A DNA stretch of 64,000 nucleotides from Neckera pumila (taxonomy: Eukaryota; Streptophyta; Bryopsida; Hypnales; Neckeraceae), in NCBI GenBank assembly GCA_963969595.1, contig OZ018409.1, forward strand, positions 44,591,282 through 44,655,281, written 5' to 3'. The notes beneath the pieces are model-generated. The model saw nothing but the letters and a program-made list of their open reading frames with translations. It had not been told where the DNA came from and ran no database searches. The first letter of the stretch is position 1. Every line of letters starts with the position of its first letter. Both the position numbers and the translations under genes were made by a program. Of this stretch, positions 35,945 through 47,951 are shown piece after piece.

Positions 35945-37256
35945 GCTTACATGGGAATAGAAGAATTGTATTGATCCCAATTTGGTTGCAAATCTACATT
36001 TACAGTAGAACTTACATTAGGTAATAGCCCTATGACCAAAGGAGAATATTACATCAAAGAGGTTATTGCTTTAGAGATGGGTTGCAACATTAATGACATT
36101 TGAAGATTTTTTTAGTAGGTTCACTAGATCAACATTTGGATTCCAAATTTAATGAAAGTTGTTTTTCTTTTTTTACTTATTTTGTACATCTTCAATGCAT
36201 CATTGTTGCTCCCAAATGAATAATATCACATTCAAGAGATTATGGCTTATAGAAGTTTTAATATAATAAATTGTAGTTGTTCAAGAAGATATTTGTAAAG
36301 ACACTAGTTTAAAATGGTTTGCATAGACCAAAGAAATGATCCATAATTAGACTTAAAATGATCAATGAGACCCATTTACGGGTTAATTCTTTGGTCTATA
36401 GAAATCATGTTTCCACTTGTAAAGAAGATTTTCTTGTTGTTATAGAGAGGCATTGCAATGGAGAGTGTTACACCTCGTGTTATAGTTGAACTTCACATTA
36501 GTCGTAATTTATAAGACTTGTGAAGGATTCAAGGCTTATTGGCACCTTCAACAAATGCATGAGTTTGTAAAGCAACCAAATTAGTGACACAACTATGTGA
36601 ATAAAAGACAAAAGAAAATATTTTTCTAATGTACATGGATGTACTTCATCTATTCTATGCAAATCCTACAGTGAATCCTAGAAAATGTTTGTCAATCACC
36701 TATTGGATGCAAGCTCTCTTAAGGATTCACCTTTACAAAAATAAAATCCCGATTATGGTCACAAATGTATTTTCTTGAATGTTAAATATAGATGGTGTAT
36801 CAATTAAGGTATATAGTAGGGACAAAAGTTTATCCTGACTTGTTCAGCTAGATCCAATGACATTTGAGACTCTAGCCTTGGATCTTTATTGCACTCCCTA
36901 CATGTCTCAAAAACAACAAAATACTTGCATGTTCTACTTGCTCAGTGCTACATTTGAACAGCACATGATAATGCATTAGAAGAAATTTGGACCCTACTGA
37001 GGACCGCTGCAACTACAATAAAATGTGCATTTATAGAAAAAGAATATTAAAAAACTAATAATAATAATAATAATAATAATAATTTCAAAAACGTTATCAA
37101 GGTGACTAAATTTTTTCTTAAATTAAAAAGAAAATTCAGAACAAAAAACAAAATATAAAAATATATATATATTTATGTTTTGCTTTTTTTCTGTAGATTT
37201 GCACATTCGGCGGCTTGTCAGATGGCCCTCTACAGGGCCTAAACTTTCTATAATGA
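35945..37256. other. Gene-free DNA with a (TAA)n microsatellite
   Basis: No gene is visible. A (TAA)n run lies at 37056-37083. 'cagtagaac' at about 36003 resembles the pogo-like end at 23982, but I found no partner end. Confidence 0.5.
37056..37083. repeat. (TAA)n microsatellite
   Basis: About nine uninterrupted TAA units. Confidence 0.95.
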
Positions 37257-37821
37257 TTATCCCTAAAGGACCAAGTGCCGGTTTAATATATGTAAGAAAT
37301 CTTAGGTACATCTATATGAAGTTTATTCTAAGTATACGTTCATGAATTTCTGACACAAGGTATGAAAATATAACCCCTCAGTGGGAATAATTTTTTTTAG
37401 AGTGGGTGCCTAGATAAAAGTGTAATGCCCACAACTTTTCAAGTAAGACGGACAACTTTGGGGAAATATATGCAAAATTCCTCCTCTACTTATAAATTTT
37501 GCTAGGTAACTAATATCATGTAGGATGCAATTGTAAAAAATAACCATGCATTGTACAAAAATCTCAATCTAGGAGGAATTTAAATTTGTTGACCCTATTT
37601 GCTGAGGTCAAATTCAAACTTTTTCTTCTACTTTCAAACACTATAATCTTTCAATCTACGTGACCAAATTTTTTTTTTAATTCCACACATTCACATAGTA
37701 CTCCAATACAAATTTGTATAGTTTATACAAATTCTTTTGTTCATTTTTTTCTCATTGCCCTATAAGACAACAATTTTTGAATTTTTTTGACCAAAATGTG
37801 CTTTGGTCCTTCAAAGTTTAA
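37257..37821 (+). mobile_element. Short, decayed TTAA-type element
   Basis: It begins TTATCCCTAAAGGACC and ends TTGGTCCTTCAAAGTTTAA. Its right part resembles 3382-5226 ('caaacactataatctttcaatc'). At 565 bp it is shorter than a full copy, with most of the centre missing. Confidence 0.55.
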
Positions 37822-38534
37822 ATGTCAAAATGTCATCCAAATGAGTGATGCTAATTGTTGAATTATCAATCCAAGAATTTATGTTTTGTCCTATTTATGT
37901 TAAAAACCTAATTTACATTGTAACCTAAAAAATAGCGTTATAGTTTTTTGTCCTATTTAACTTTATAACCTAATTTATATTCTATGAGTCAAATAAAATA
38001 TCATATATATTTTTTATTGCAACCCTTTAACTATGGAAGGATTGTACCCTTTATTATCAAAGTTAGATAAATTAACCTATGACAGACAAAATGGTTGCTT
38101 TGATATGTTGGCATTGTTGAAATTTTTTATGTTTTTTTCCATTTAAAAGCCAAATGGGAGAAATAGAAGAGTTATGGAATTTTTTTTTTTGACAAAGTCT
38201 AAGTTTGTTATGAATTTTTGAGGTGAGTTGCCTAATTGGCCCAAAAGAGTCTCTAGACTACCCCAAAATCAACAATAAGCGTATCCATAATGATCATCTT
38301 CACCTTGAGCATTCACAATATTTCTTAACAGGGCCAGATCATGAAGGTCTAAAATATGTTCTTCATGTGATGAATTTACGCTCTAAAAATGGAAGTTCCT
38401 ATTGCAGTTATGAATCATCCAAGACCATCATCCAAGACATTGATTGTGGCCACTAACTCAACCTAAATGAGATGTAGATCAAATCTCATTTATTGGAAAA
38501 CTTAGTCATTGGGTACATGCAAGATTTTAACCCT
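37822..38534. other. Spacer without a gene
   Basis: A 77-codon frame at 38223-38456 shows no motif. Nothing else is recognised. Confidence 0.45.
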
Positions 38535-40086
38535 TTAACCCCTACATGCCCGAGGCATCACATTTTGATGTCGATAGAACTTTGAAGTTAACCCCTAAAG
38601 GACCATTGTCCGTTCGGTGGACATTTGGAGATTTTGGGCAGGTGCCTACAGGTTGAATTTTTGTCTTTATTTTTTGAAACATTTTTTGAAGATAGAAAAA
38701 CTGATAAGCTTTATGAGGGAATATAATTTTTTTTCAATCAATGCCTGGAAACAAAAATTATGCCCAAATAAGCTCAAAATAGGGAAGAAGGGGTAGCAAA
38801 AAAAAATTCCAAAAAAAATGTATTGTTTTTTGAATTCTTTTTCCATATTAGATTATATATTTGTCTATCTAGAGAGCTTTGATTCATTCCATTTGGATTT
38901 GTTATGAGAAAGGTATGGACAATCTTATTTTTTGGGCATTTAGAGCATCTTCTTTAAAAAAAATAACTTCTAGGATTCATTTTTGAATGCAATTTTTAGG
39001 ATTTTCCAATAAGAGAAGTTCCACATGGTTTAGTTTTTTTTTAGGACAATCTCACTATTGGGATTAGTGCATTTTATTCCATATAAAAGATATAAATATT
39101 TTAGATTTTCCCTCTATCTTGTACCTACTTCTACTTAACAATTTTTTTAATAATGAAAATTAAGTTATTTTTTTGTTTTTTTGTTTTTTTTTGTTTTTGC
39201 TGGACTTGCAACTCAATTCTCCACTATAAAAATTTAAAGCTCAAAACTCTATAGTGCAAATAATTTAAGTTAAAAATGTTCAAAGTCATAAAATCTAGTT
39301 CCACAATGTGCTGAAAAACTTATTTTTTTCACTCTAAACGCAGATATCTTGCAATCGGTCAAAGACTTTGAAATTTTTCCCACGCATTTTTATACAAGTT
39401 AGGTATAAGATCCTACGGTTAGATATGGAAAAAAAAAATTCAAATTTTCTTACTCTTTGCTATAGAAATGGCAATTTTGAGTGTATTTTTGCAGAAAAAT
39501 GGCCTTAGTCTTTTAGGGGTTAAATAAGACCTAGTTAAGGTTTTATTTTTAGTAGTTTATATTTTTGACAAATTCTTCTTGAAGTCTAGTTTTAGCATCA
39601 AAAATCCAATTTTTTGTTTAAGATATTGTGCAAGGGTACCCATTGCAATCTTGACTTTCCGTAGTGTTGAGTGCTCTTGGAAATGAGCCTCAAATATTCT
39701 AGATCTTGGCGGAAAATCACACTATAAATTCATTTAAAGAAATTATAGAGTAGATTTTGCGATGGCATAAATTGAGTGGGGTTATGCATGTGAGGCCCTT
39801 CAACCTCATATTTGTTTGGTGACCAATTTTTTAGATTTTACATGCATAAAGAGAGCTGAAAGATTTTTATAATTTTAGTACCCTCACGATCAAACATTAT
39901 AATCTTTCAATCCTAAGGTGATATTGTTGTGTTTTCTTTTTCTATGTGATCTCTAGCATGTCTACTTTGAATTTGTATGGTTACAATTCAAAAAAAACTA
40001 TTCAATTTATCAAAATGTTTGCTTTTTGTTCAATTTAGAGCAAATTCCAAGAAGCTCAAAAGAAGCCATGGGCATTTAGGGGTTAC
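38535..40086 (-). mobile_element. TTAA-type element, family C, interrupted
   Basis: It begins TTAACCCCTACATGCCC and ends GGGCATTTAGGGGTTAC. Apart from the family B element nested at 38588-39523, its sequence is the reverse complement of the family C copy at 7592-8534. Without the insert it is about 0.62 kb, so it has also lost internal sequence. Confidence 0.78.
38588..39523 (+). mobile_element. TTAA-flanked element, family B, nested in family C
   Basis: It begins TTAACCCCTAAAGGACC with 'gtccgttcggtggac' and ends GTCTTTTAGGGGTTAA. Flanking family C sequence continues on either side ('actttgaag' before, 'ataagacctagttaagg' after), so it inserted into that older element with TTAA at both junctions. 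Confidence 0.9.
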
Positions 40087-41161
40087 GGCTCCTATAGACA
40101 CTAAGTATCTAATGGGTGATAGAAAATCCTCCCATATAAAATAAAAGTACAGATTTTCATCCTTGGAATTCAAAAAGGGAAACTTCATTAGTGGAGCTAC
40201 AAGGTCTAAGTGAGTATTTGCATTTTCATTTGGACCAAGTAGGTAGAAAACGTTTCACTAAAAAATTCACATATATTGATTTCCTCAACATTGATTAGTC
40301 TCAACCAATAGGATTGTCCACATATATCAATGAAACATGAAATCTTGCTTCTTTTTTTTCTTTTTCCTTTTTTGACACAAGCATGTTGAACAACACACTA
40401 CAAGGATTTTGTCAAGGAGAAAGGTTGCTTTCACGCCAAAAAAAACACCCATCCTATTGTCACTAGGTATCGAACCCGCAACAGTGCCATTCGATTTGGG
40501 TCCCTTTCCAACATCATCCAGTAGTTTAGGTCACGTCTCGGACTAGAAATTTTGCTTTTTTTTTCACTCATTACTTCCGCAAGACAATCGGTGGAACTCT
40601 TCTTGTCTTCTAGTGCTGACTTTTTTGCCCACCGCTGGGGCATGGCCTTTTTTAAGTGTTGGTCGCAACATTACAGAGTTAGGCCTTTGGGGCCTTTTGC
40701 CTGGGATGGGCGGGGTTAGCCAAAAATAGTCCTGCCTTTTCGTCCTCCTGCACACTCCTGTGACGTGTCTAGTTTCGCCGGCCGCGTCATCATCACCAGT
40801 GTTCTCTGTCTCTCTCTGTGTCGCCAGTGTGAACAGCCCGACATGGAAAGGTTGTCGCTGTCTAGGGGCCCGTGCCGTTCTGAAGGCCCTGAGGCCCATG
40901 TGCCCCCCCTGCCTCCCCACTTTCCGGCCTGCGCCACCATGTGAGGCACACCCCACTGTCCTTTTCTGTGGGCGCCCCCCAAGGTGGCTGGGGAGCAGGA
41001 GGAGTTGAGGGCATGGGGAAAAGCCGCAGGAGGGGAGCATCAGGCTAGTAACTTACTCTAGTCTCATCACAAGTCACCAAAAAAAACCGCGTCAATCTGA
41101 CTACTGCCTTGTAGGTAGGCAGGGTAAATTACAGTGGAAACACCCAGAACCGTCAATATAA
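40087..41161. other. Mixed spacer, partly GC-rich, with a SINE candidate
   Basis: About 40570-41050 is unusually GC-rich for this window and yields overlapping frames on both strands (158 codons on the minus strand, 82 on the plus strand). None shows a domain, and the composition alone explains the lack of stops. The left part holds the tRNA-like SINE candidate listed separately. Confidence 0.45.
40345..40565 (-). mobile_element. tRNA-like SINE candidate
   Basis: On the minus strand, GGGTTCGATACC (plus 40468-40480 region) fits a pol III B box, with an A-box-like 'tgacctaaactactgg' about 50 bp upstream. T-rich tracts on the plus strand at 40347-40374 would be the A-rich 3' tail. No target duplication was confirmed. 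Confidence 0.4.
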
Positions 41162-41623
41162 GAGCATCCCCACCCGTCTTGCAAAACGGATGACTTCTTG
41201 TAGAGGCTTGCAAAACCTCCCCACCCGTCTTGCAAAACGGATGAACTTGTTAAAAGGTTAAAAGGTTAAAAGGCCGGGCCAAAAGCCTCAAGTGGCTTGC
41301 AAAACCAGGCCATTTTGCAAGCCAAGGCGCGGCTTGCAAACTGGCTTGCAAAACCGCATACGACAATTTTCCCAAAAAGATGGCAAGTCATCAGTGAACC
41401 AATTGGATTACCTTCTGTCAAGTGAGTGCGAAGTTAGCAGTTGCCGAATGAGACAGGCTAAGGATTGGATCAGGTTTTGACGATTTGAAACTGGACTGTA
41501 TTTTTAGAAAAATCGTGGCCTGTTAGCAGGCTTGTGGGTGGGACAGACAAGCTTGCAAAGTGGATGGCTTGCATTTTGGCAGCCAAATCCACTCTGTATT
41601 TTAACAGCCGGGTGGTGATGCTC
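41162..41623. mobile_element. PIF/Harbinger-like MITE, 462 bp
   Basis: GAGCATCCCCACCCG at the left pairs with CGGGTGGTGATGCTC at the right, with TAA on both sides. The interior has many copies of 'ggcttgcaaa' / 'cttgcaaaac', including a 52-bp direct duplication at the left end ('ccccacccgtcttgcaaaac', 41168 and 41220). Confidence 0.85.
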
Positions 41624-42400
41624 TAAACAATTCAGCATAGTTGGAGGCACCTTTTCCTAAAAATAATATTTGTGGTATTAGCAAGTGAATATCACAAATA
41701 TTAAAAATAAAAAATAAAAAAAGATTTTTCAAATGTGGTATGTAATTTCTATGATTTTTCAAAGTAGCAGTTCCCTAGGCTACTGAAACTGTCACATAGA
41801 GAAACTCTAAACCAAAATTTGGAAAAAAATGGTAGTCAGCAAATCAGAATAAAGTATGTGTCCTTCAATTGCATTAGCAAATCACAGTTAAGTATTTAAC
41901 CCTTAGAGGACCAATATGTGGTTTTGGACTACATAGAAGTTTTGGGCAGGTACGTGTGACTGGAGATTTCCATATTTTTGGCCCAAATTTTAATAGAAGG
42001 TGGGGACAAGGAATATCTTTCATATGCATTAAATTTCATGGCATTTGGAAATATTAGTCAAAAGTTACGGTCTAATATGCTACTTTTTTTTTTAAATGGG
42101 CAATCCGGGCAGATTAGGAAAAATCATTTTTTTCAAAAACAAAAATTTGAAATTGGTTTCCAAGTGCTATATATACGTTGAAAGTTTTGAATCATTATAT
42201 TTTGATCAATGAGTCAAAAGTTATGAGGATATTTTGTTTGCAGATAGTTATGCATTCTCTATTCTAAATTAAACTTTGAAGTCCTTTATCTTATTCAATT
42301 TTCAATATTTTTGGAAAAAAATAAGATTATAGGATAAAGATTGTTTATTGCAATATTGCAACCATTAGGATTGGCATTTTTCAATTGCATAATTAAATTC

Positions 42401-42772
42401 TTAACCCCTAAAGACCCAAAGTTTCATTGGAGGACACTTGGGATTTTGGGCAGACTTGTGCGACCTGAAATTTTGGCCTGATTTTTTGAAACTTTTTTTG
42501 AAGATAGGGAATCACATTATCTTTTTGAAAATGTATTTTTTTTTTCCAATCAAGGCCTAGGAGCAAAACTTATGCCACCCAAAGTCAAAAAAGCAACTCA
42601 CCGGGCAGAAAAAAACAACTATAAAAAATTATTGTTTTTTTCTTAAATTTTTTCTTCGCAAATATCATATTTTTGTCTACATTTGAAGCTTTAATTCATT
42701 CTATTTGAACTCAAAATGAAAAAAGTTATAGACAATTTTGTTTTTTGGGCAATCTAAGCATCTTCAAAAAAA

Positions 42773-42818
<46 letters not shown>

Positions 42819-43352
42819 TTTTTGAATGCAACTTTCAATTTTTTTTCAATTTTTTTTTTGAAAAGGATAAATTTGTTTGCAAGAACAATCCCACCATTGG
42901 AATAATGGTGTTTAAATTCCACCTAAGAGCTATTAATGATTCAGTGTATCATTCAATTTTGGACCCACTTCTACTTAACAATTTTTTTACATGTGAAGTC
43001 AAGTTTTGACATTCTGAAAAAAAATTCCCCAACTCTCAACTCAAATATTCAACATAAATTTTTTTAATTCAATGGTGTGTAGTGCAAAAGAAATCTACAA
43101 ATGGCCATCAAAGTCATTTGAAATTGTAGGCCACAGTTTAAAAAAATTTCTTTTTCCAACTTCAAATATCTTCCAATCCATACGGTCAAACTTCATGAAA
43201 TTTTTACCACATGATCTAAGAAAAGTGAAGTACAAAATCCTATAGTTAGATTCTTAAAAAAAGTATTTTTGGTTTCTTGAGTGATTGCAGCAGAAATGGC
43301 AGTTTTCAATGGTTTCAGAGCCAGAAAAATGCCTTGGGCCTTTAGGGGTTAA
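42401..43352 (+). mobile_element. TTAA-flanked element, family B, nested in family A
   Basis: It begins TTAACCCCTAAAGACCC and ends GGGCCTTTAGGGGTTAA. The host reads 'aaattc' before and 'aaatttagtatttgaatcat' after. The intact copy at 1746-2653 reads 'aaattcTTAAcaatttagtg' at this point, so one TTAA became two. It contains an (AT)n(AG)n microsatellite. Confidence 0.95.
42773..42812. repeat. (AT)n(AG)n compound microsatellite
   Basis: An AT run (42773-42786) passes directly into 13 AG units (42787-42812), inside the nested family B element. It replaces the 'aataacttgtagga' stretch seen there in other copies. Confidence 0.92.
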
Positions 43353-43769
43353 AAATTTAGTATTTGAATCATTCTCTACCACTATCTACTTACTTACTTT
43401 TTCCTATATGTTGTACAATTCCAAATGACCTCAAATTTTTCAAGTATGTGGCCCATTTGTATAGGAAAAAAATCCAAAGAAGCACCACTACTTTGGACAT
43501 TTTTCCATAGAAAAATGAGCTTGTGACGTACAACTACCCTGTTTTTGGCAGGGCCTAAAAAAATGATTTCAATTAATTTGAATACTCTTTATCTTGCAAT
43601 CCATAGAGTGGAAATTTCTGGAATTTTACCACATGTTTCCAAGTTACTATACCATAAGATCCTACAATTACATTTGACAAAATAAGTTTTTTTCAAAAGT
43701 TTGGTATTTGTTCTAAAGATTGAATTTTTGAGCATTTTCGGTGAAAACATAGTCATGGAACTTTAGGGG

Positions 43770-44722
43770 TTAACCCCTAAAAGCCCGTTGTCCCTTTGGA
43801 GGACAAATGCGTTTTCGAGCAGGTACCTACGGGCTGAAATTTTCTCTTGATTTTCTTAAACTTTTTTTAGAGGTAGGAAAGATGATTAGCTTTGTGGGAA
43901 TACAATTTTTTTCACAATTGGTGCCCGGGAACAAAAGTTATGACCAAATAAGCTCAAAACAAGGGACGGCGGGTAGTCCAGGCAGCAAAAAAGAATAGAA
44001 AAAAAAATTTAATATTTTTTTTCTTATAGATTATATTTTTTTTCTTATAGATTATATTTTTTTCTATCTGGAAAGCTTTGATTCATCTCATTTGGATTTG
44101 TTATGAGAAAGTTATGGACATTCTTGTTTTTCAGGCAGTTAAGAGCATCTTTTTGAAAAAATAACTTGTAGGATTCATTTCTGAATGCAATTTTTGAATT
44201 TTTTGAATTTTTTATTTTTTTTTGCATGGTTTAGTTTACTTGCTAGAACAATCCCACCATTGGGATTAGTGCATTTTAATTCCATCTAAAATATATGAAT
44301 ACTTTAGATTTTCCTTCTATCTCGTACCTACTTCTATTTAACAATTTTTTTAGTAATGGAAATTAAGTTTTTTTTATTTTTTTATTTTATGCTAGATTCT
44401 CAACTCAATTCTCCACTATAAACATTTAAAGCTCAAAACTCTATATTGCAAAAATTTTAAGTTAGAAATGTTCAAAATAAAAAAATCCAGTCCCACAATG
44501 TGCTGAAAAATTTGTTTTTTTCACTTCAAATGTAGATATCTTGCAATCTGTGCGGTCAAAAATTCTGAAATTTTTTCCACACATTCTCATACTAGTTAGG
44601 TTTAAGATCCTATGGTTAGATGTGCAAAACAAACATTTTTAATTTTTTTCACTCTTTGCTAAGAAAATGGCAATTTTGGGTGTTTTTTGACAGAAAAATG
44701 GCCTTGGGCCTTTAGGGGTTAA
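43770..44722 (+). mobile_element. TTAA-flanked element, family B
   Basis: It begins TTAACCCCTAAAAGCCC and ends GGGCCTTTAGGGGTTAA, 953 bp. It shares its left TTAA with the right TTAA of the family A element that ends at 43773. A 26-bp tandem duplication ('tttttttcttatagattatat', about 44011-44058) lies inside. Confidence 0.92.
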
Positions 44723-44879
44723 AGAACACATTGATGGAAATCTAGGGATGCATTTAGTGGTAGTCTATGGTACATGAATAGGAACAGGGACAATTTGGGG
44801 GGCTTCTAATCTAATTTAGATGGGGAAGTAACTTTGCATCATAAAAGTTGATCTACCTTCAAGAATTTATTTTTATTTT

Positions 44880-45272
44880 TAATTTTGGAAGGTCTTCAAG
44901 TCATTTTTTTTAAATCATTAAAATTTGACATTTTCAATGCAAACAACGAATTATGATTTTTTTGATTTAATTTGATTTTTTAATCAACCATAGAATCTTG
45001 CACAAAATTAGTATAAAAATGTCTAGAAGAAATTTCAAAAACATTGATAATATCAATCACATGATATAAGTTTTTTTGTGACTAACCTGACTAGCTTACG
45101 TAAGAAAATTTATATTACAAATTGTGAATTAAATTTTGTTTTATGTCAAAGAATTGAGTTGAGAATTTGGACAAATTTTATTCATCTCGCCCCCCTTGCC
45201 AAATTGAGACCATAGATATTTGCCCAAACCTTCAAGAGTTCTTTATGGGACTCTTGAAACTTTAGGGGTTTC
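44880..45272 (-). mobile_element. Decayed fragment of a family B-like element
   Basis: It carries recognisable family B pieces: 'caatgcaaacaac', 'gaatcttgcacaaaattagtat' and, at the right, 'ggactcttgaaactttagggg'. The left end is not preserved and the middle is shortened. Confidence 0.4.
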
Positions 45273-46634
45273 TGTAACAACAAGGTGGCTTAAAAGTGTG
45301 CTATGGATGAAAAATAATCTTTCTATATAAGACAGTAGTGCAAATGTTCATCCTTGGAGTTTTGCATGAAACGAAGAAGTCTTGCACAACAATTTGACTA
45401 GTAATGAGTGCTCTTGTTTCTTTTAAAGCAAAAGATTCATACAATATCATAAAGGATGATTTCCACAATTATCAACTTGACATTTTTAGGGTTACAAGAA
45501 AGGAAAGTACAAGCTAGTATTAAAGGTCTCAAGCCCTTGCTCAATCTCCATAATAGCTAGCAAGTCACTCACTATCGGGATCAAATCCATATCAGGAGGT
45601 TTCTATTTCCACTTGATCAATAAGTCATTCCGACTACCCGTGACCTTCCTACTCTATCTTGAAAAAGTTTGCGTAGCAAGGATACAAGAAAGTGAGACAT
45701 TAAAAAGACATAATGTCTATAAAGAGCCTATTAAAGAGCTCATTGCATTTGAGGAAGCTAAATTCCTTGATATTTTTTTTTTGGAAAATTTTTTTAGAAA
45801 GAAAAATGGAATAGGTGTCTAATCCAAATCATTTTATTTTAGCAGGCCCTTTGTGAAATTAGTTACAAATTTTTGAAATTGAAATGCAATGGTCTTTAAA
45901 AGGTTTCATCTCTTGCAATGTACACTACTTATACATTGATGATGCATTGAAGAAATGAAAGTGTAACTTTGTGTTAGAAGATGCTTTTAGAACATGGTAT
46001 GTTGGGGGACCTCCGACCTTGCACAAAATGAGTGGTCTCGTACAACTCCTTGTTTTATTTTTATTGGACAATGAAAATAGTAATCTTTATAAGAGCCATA
46101 GAGCTTTAATTAACCTTGGAAGGACATAGCTCTCAAACATCAAATTTCTTCACACTTTGTGCTCTATTTTGTCACAATAAGTAAATGAGTTTTTTAATTT
46201 TTTCCAAAGACAAAATCACATGTCTTTTTTAATTCTAGAAACATTCAAATCTTTTAATCAAGATTTGAAATTACTATTTATTTTTAAAAAAGATAAGAAA
46301 ATTTTTAGTTCAAAAAATCTGAAAATTTCATCATATGTAAGATTCTATTATAGTAATGAATATTTGAATGTAAATAAAAGCTCCATATTATTCTACAAAT
46401 AAAAAATTAGTTTAATGTGATAATAGAACCTAAATTCAAATTGCAATACATTATTCAATTTTAGAGAATTTAGAAAATTTAGAATTGGAGTAAATTAAAA
46501 ACTGTATTTGATTGACTTCAATTTATTGATCGGGATCAATTTCAAAAAAGATCATCTTTGTTGTTGAGTTTCATATCTAGAGCAAGAACTAAAAGTTGCC
46601 AAATACACTACAAGGTGACCCATGGCACATACAC
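45273..46634. other. Gene-free AT-rich DNA
   Basis: A 69-codon frame at 45613-45822 has no motif I recognise. Nothing else is seen. Confidence 0.45.
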
Positions 46635-47530
46635 TTAACCCTTGAAGTCCCATTCAAAAACCACTCAAAATTGTCATTTCAAGTGCATTGAGGCAATAGA
46701 ATAGAAAACAAAAATTCTACGTATTAAACCATAGGATCTTATACCAAACTTATATAAAAACATGTATTAAGATTTTTGTGAATATTGACTACATAGATTG
46801 GAAGATATTAGCATTTGAAGTAAAGACACCCATTCTAGGGGACATTGCCACATGAGATTATAAGACTCTAAATCCTCTTAATTTCAATTTTCTATACTAT
46901 AGATTTTGGTTCAATTTTTTTTATGTTAAAGAATATATTGTTAAGAGTCTTAGAGAGAAAAATCAACAATAAAAAAATGATTTTTATCCTTTAAAAAATT
47001 GTTAAATAGAAGTAGGTTGAAGACGAGAATAAAAACTAAATCATTAATAATTCAAGTTCTAAGATGGAGTTAAAACATGCAAATCTCACTGGTGAAATTG
47101 TTCTAGCAAATAAACTAAAATTTGTGGACCATATTTTTTGAAAAATGGAAAAAATATTTAGTTCAAAAATGAAGCTAATGCATTATTTGTCACAAATATG
47201 CTTTAAATTTCCACTAAACAAAATGTCTTATAACTTTACCATCACTTCTCAAAATTAAATAAATCAAAAATTTCCATATAGAAAAATATACTCCATACAA
47301 AAATGAAATAGTGTTTGTTTTTTTAAATTTTGATTTATTTGTCCAAATAAAAATTGACTATTTTTAGATATGGTGGCATAAATTTTGCTCTTGGACACAT
47401 GCTGAAATAAAAATTATATTCCCTTAAAAATATAATTTGGTTTTATATCTTTCAAAAATGTTTCAAAAAATCATTTCAATAATTGAGATCATACAAGCCT
47501 ACCCAAAACTCTTTGGACCTTTGGGATTAA
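46635..47530 (-). mobile_element. Old TTAA-type element, family B-like
   Basis: It begins TTAACCCTTGAAGTCCC and ends TTTGGACCTTTGGGATTAA. Interior landmarks ('accataggatcttataccaaac', 'gaaaaatggaaaaaa', 'cttggacacatgctgaaat') match family B in reverse at low identity, so this is an old copy. Confidence 0.65.
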
Positions 47531-47951
47531 ATTTACACCAGAATATGTAAGCCAATATGATGATCTACCTACAGCATAGCAATAAAAAAGAGCAATTAGA
47601 CCACCACAAAAAAATTGAATGAAAAATTGTTGTTTACATCCTCTAATATGCTTAAAATCTCATCCAAAGTGAGCTTTGTAGATAGAGATGTAATTGGATT
47701 GAGAGTCCCTAATAGGGACTTTACGAATGCAATTAGAACCTTCACGAATGCAAAGTATTCTTTGTTGCACGACAAATTCGATTGTAGAGCAATGGAAACC
47801 AAGTGGACTTCTTGGTTTGCTCGCAAATAGTTCTACAGAGGAAACTATCCCCTAAAGAACTAGTGGACTTCTTGGTTTGCTCGCAAATAGTTCTACAGAG
47901 GAAACTATCCCCTAAAGAACTAGATGCCTAATTTTGCTTCCAAAATATACA
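47531..47951. other. Spacer with a 60-bp tandem duplication
   Basis: The 60-bp unit at 47802-47923 is described separately. The frames crossing it in both directions (47596-47830) show no motif. Confidence 0.5.
47802..47923. repeat. Exact 60-bp tandem duplication
   Basis: The segment from 'gtggacttcttggtttgc' through 'cctaaagaacta' occurs twice, head to tail, with a period of exactly 60 bp and no difference visible. This indicates a very recent duplication, or an assembly artefact. Confidence 0.95.

Larger units (their letters stand above)
41896..43773 (-). mobile_element. TTAA-flanked element, family A, interrupted by another
   Basis: It begins TTAACCCTTAGAGGACC and ends GGAACTTTAGGGGTTAA. 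Its family A sequence is split at an internal TTAA by the family B element 42401-43352 and resumes immediately after it. Without the insert its length is about 0.93 kb, normal for the family. Confidence 0.9.

Noticed and set aside
36003..36030. Second pogo-like MITE starting CAGTAGAAC
   Set aside because: Only the 9-bp start matches; no matching inverted end with a TA flank was found within a reasonable distance.
40564..41040. 158-codon minus-strand open frame in a GC-rich patch
   Set aside because: It overlaps two other long frames on both strands, shows no domain, and is Arg/Gly/Pro-rich as expected from a stop-poor GC-rich patch.
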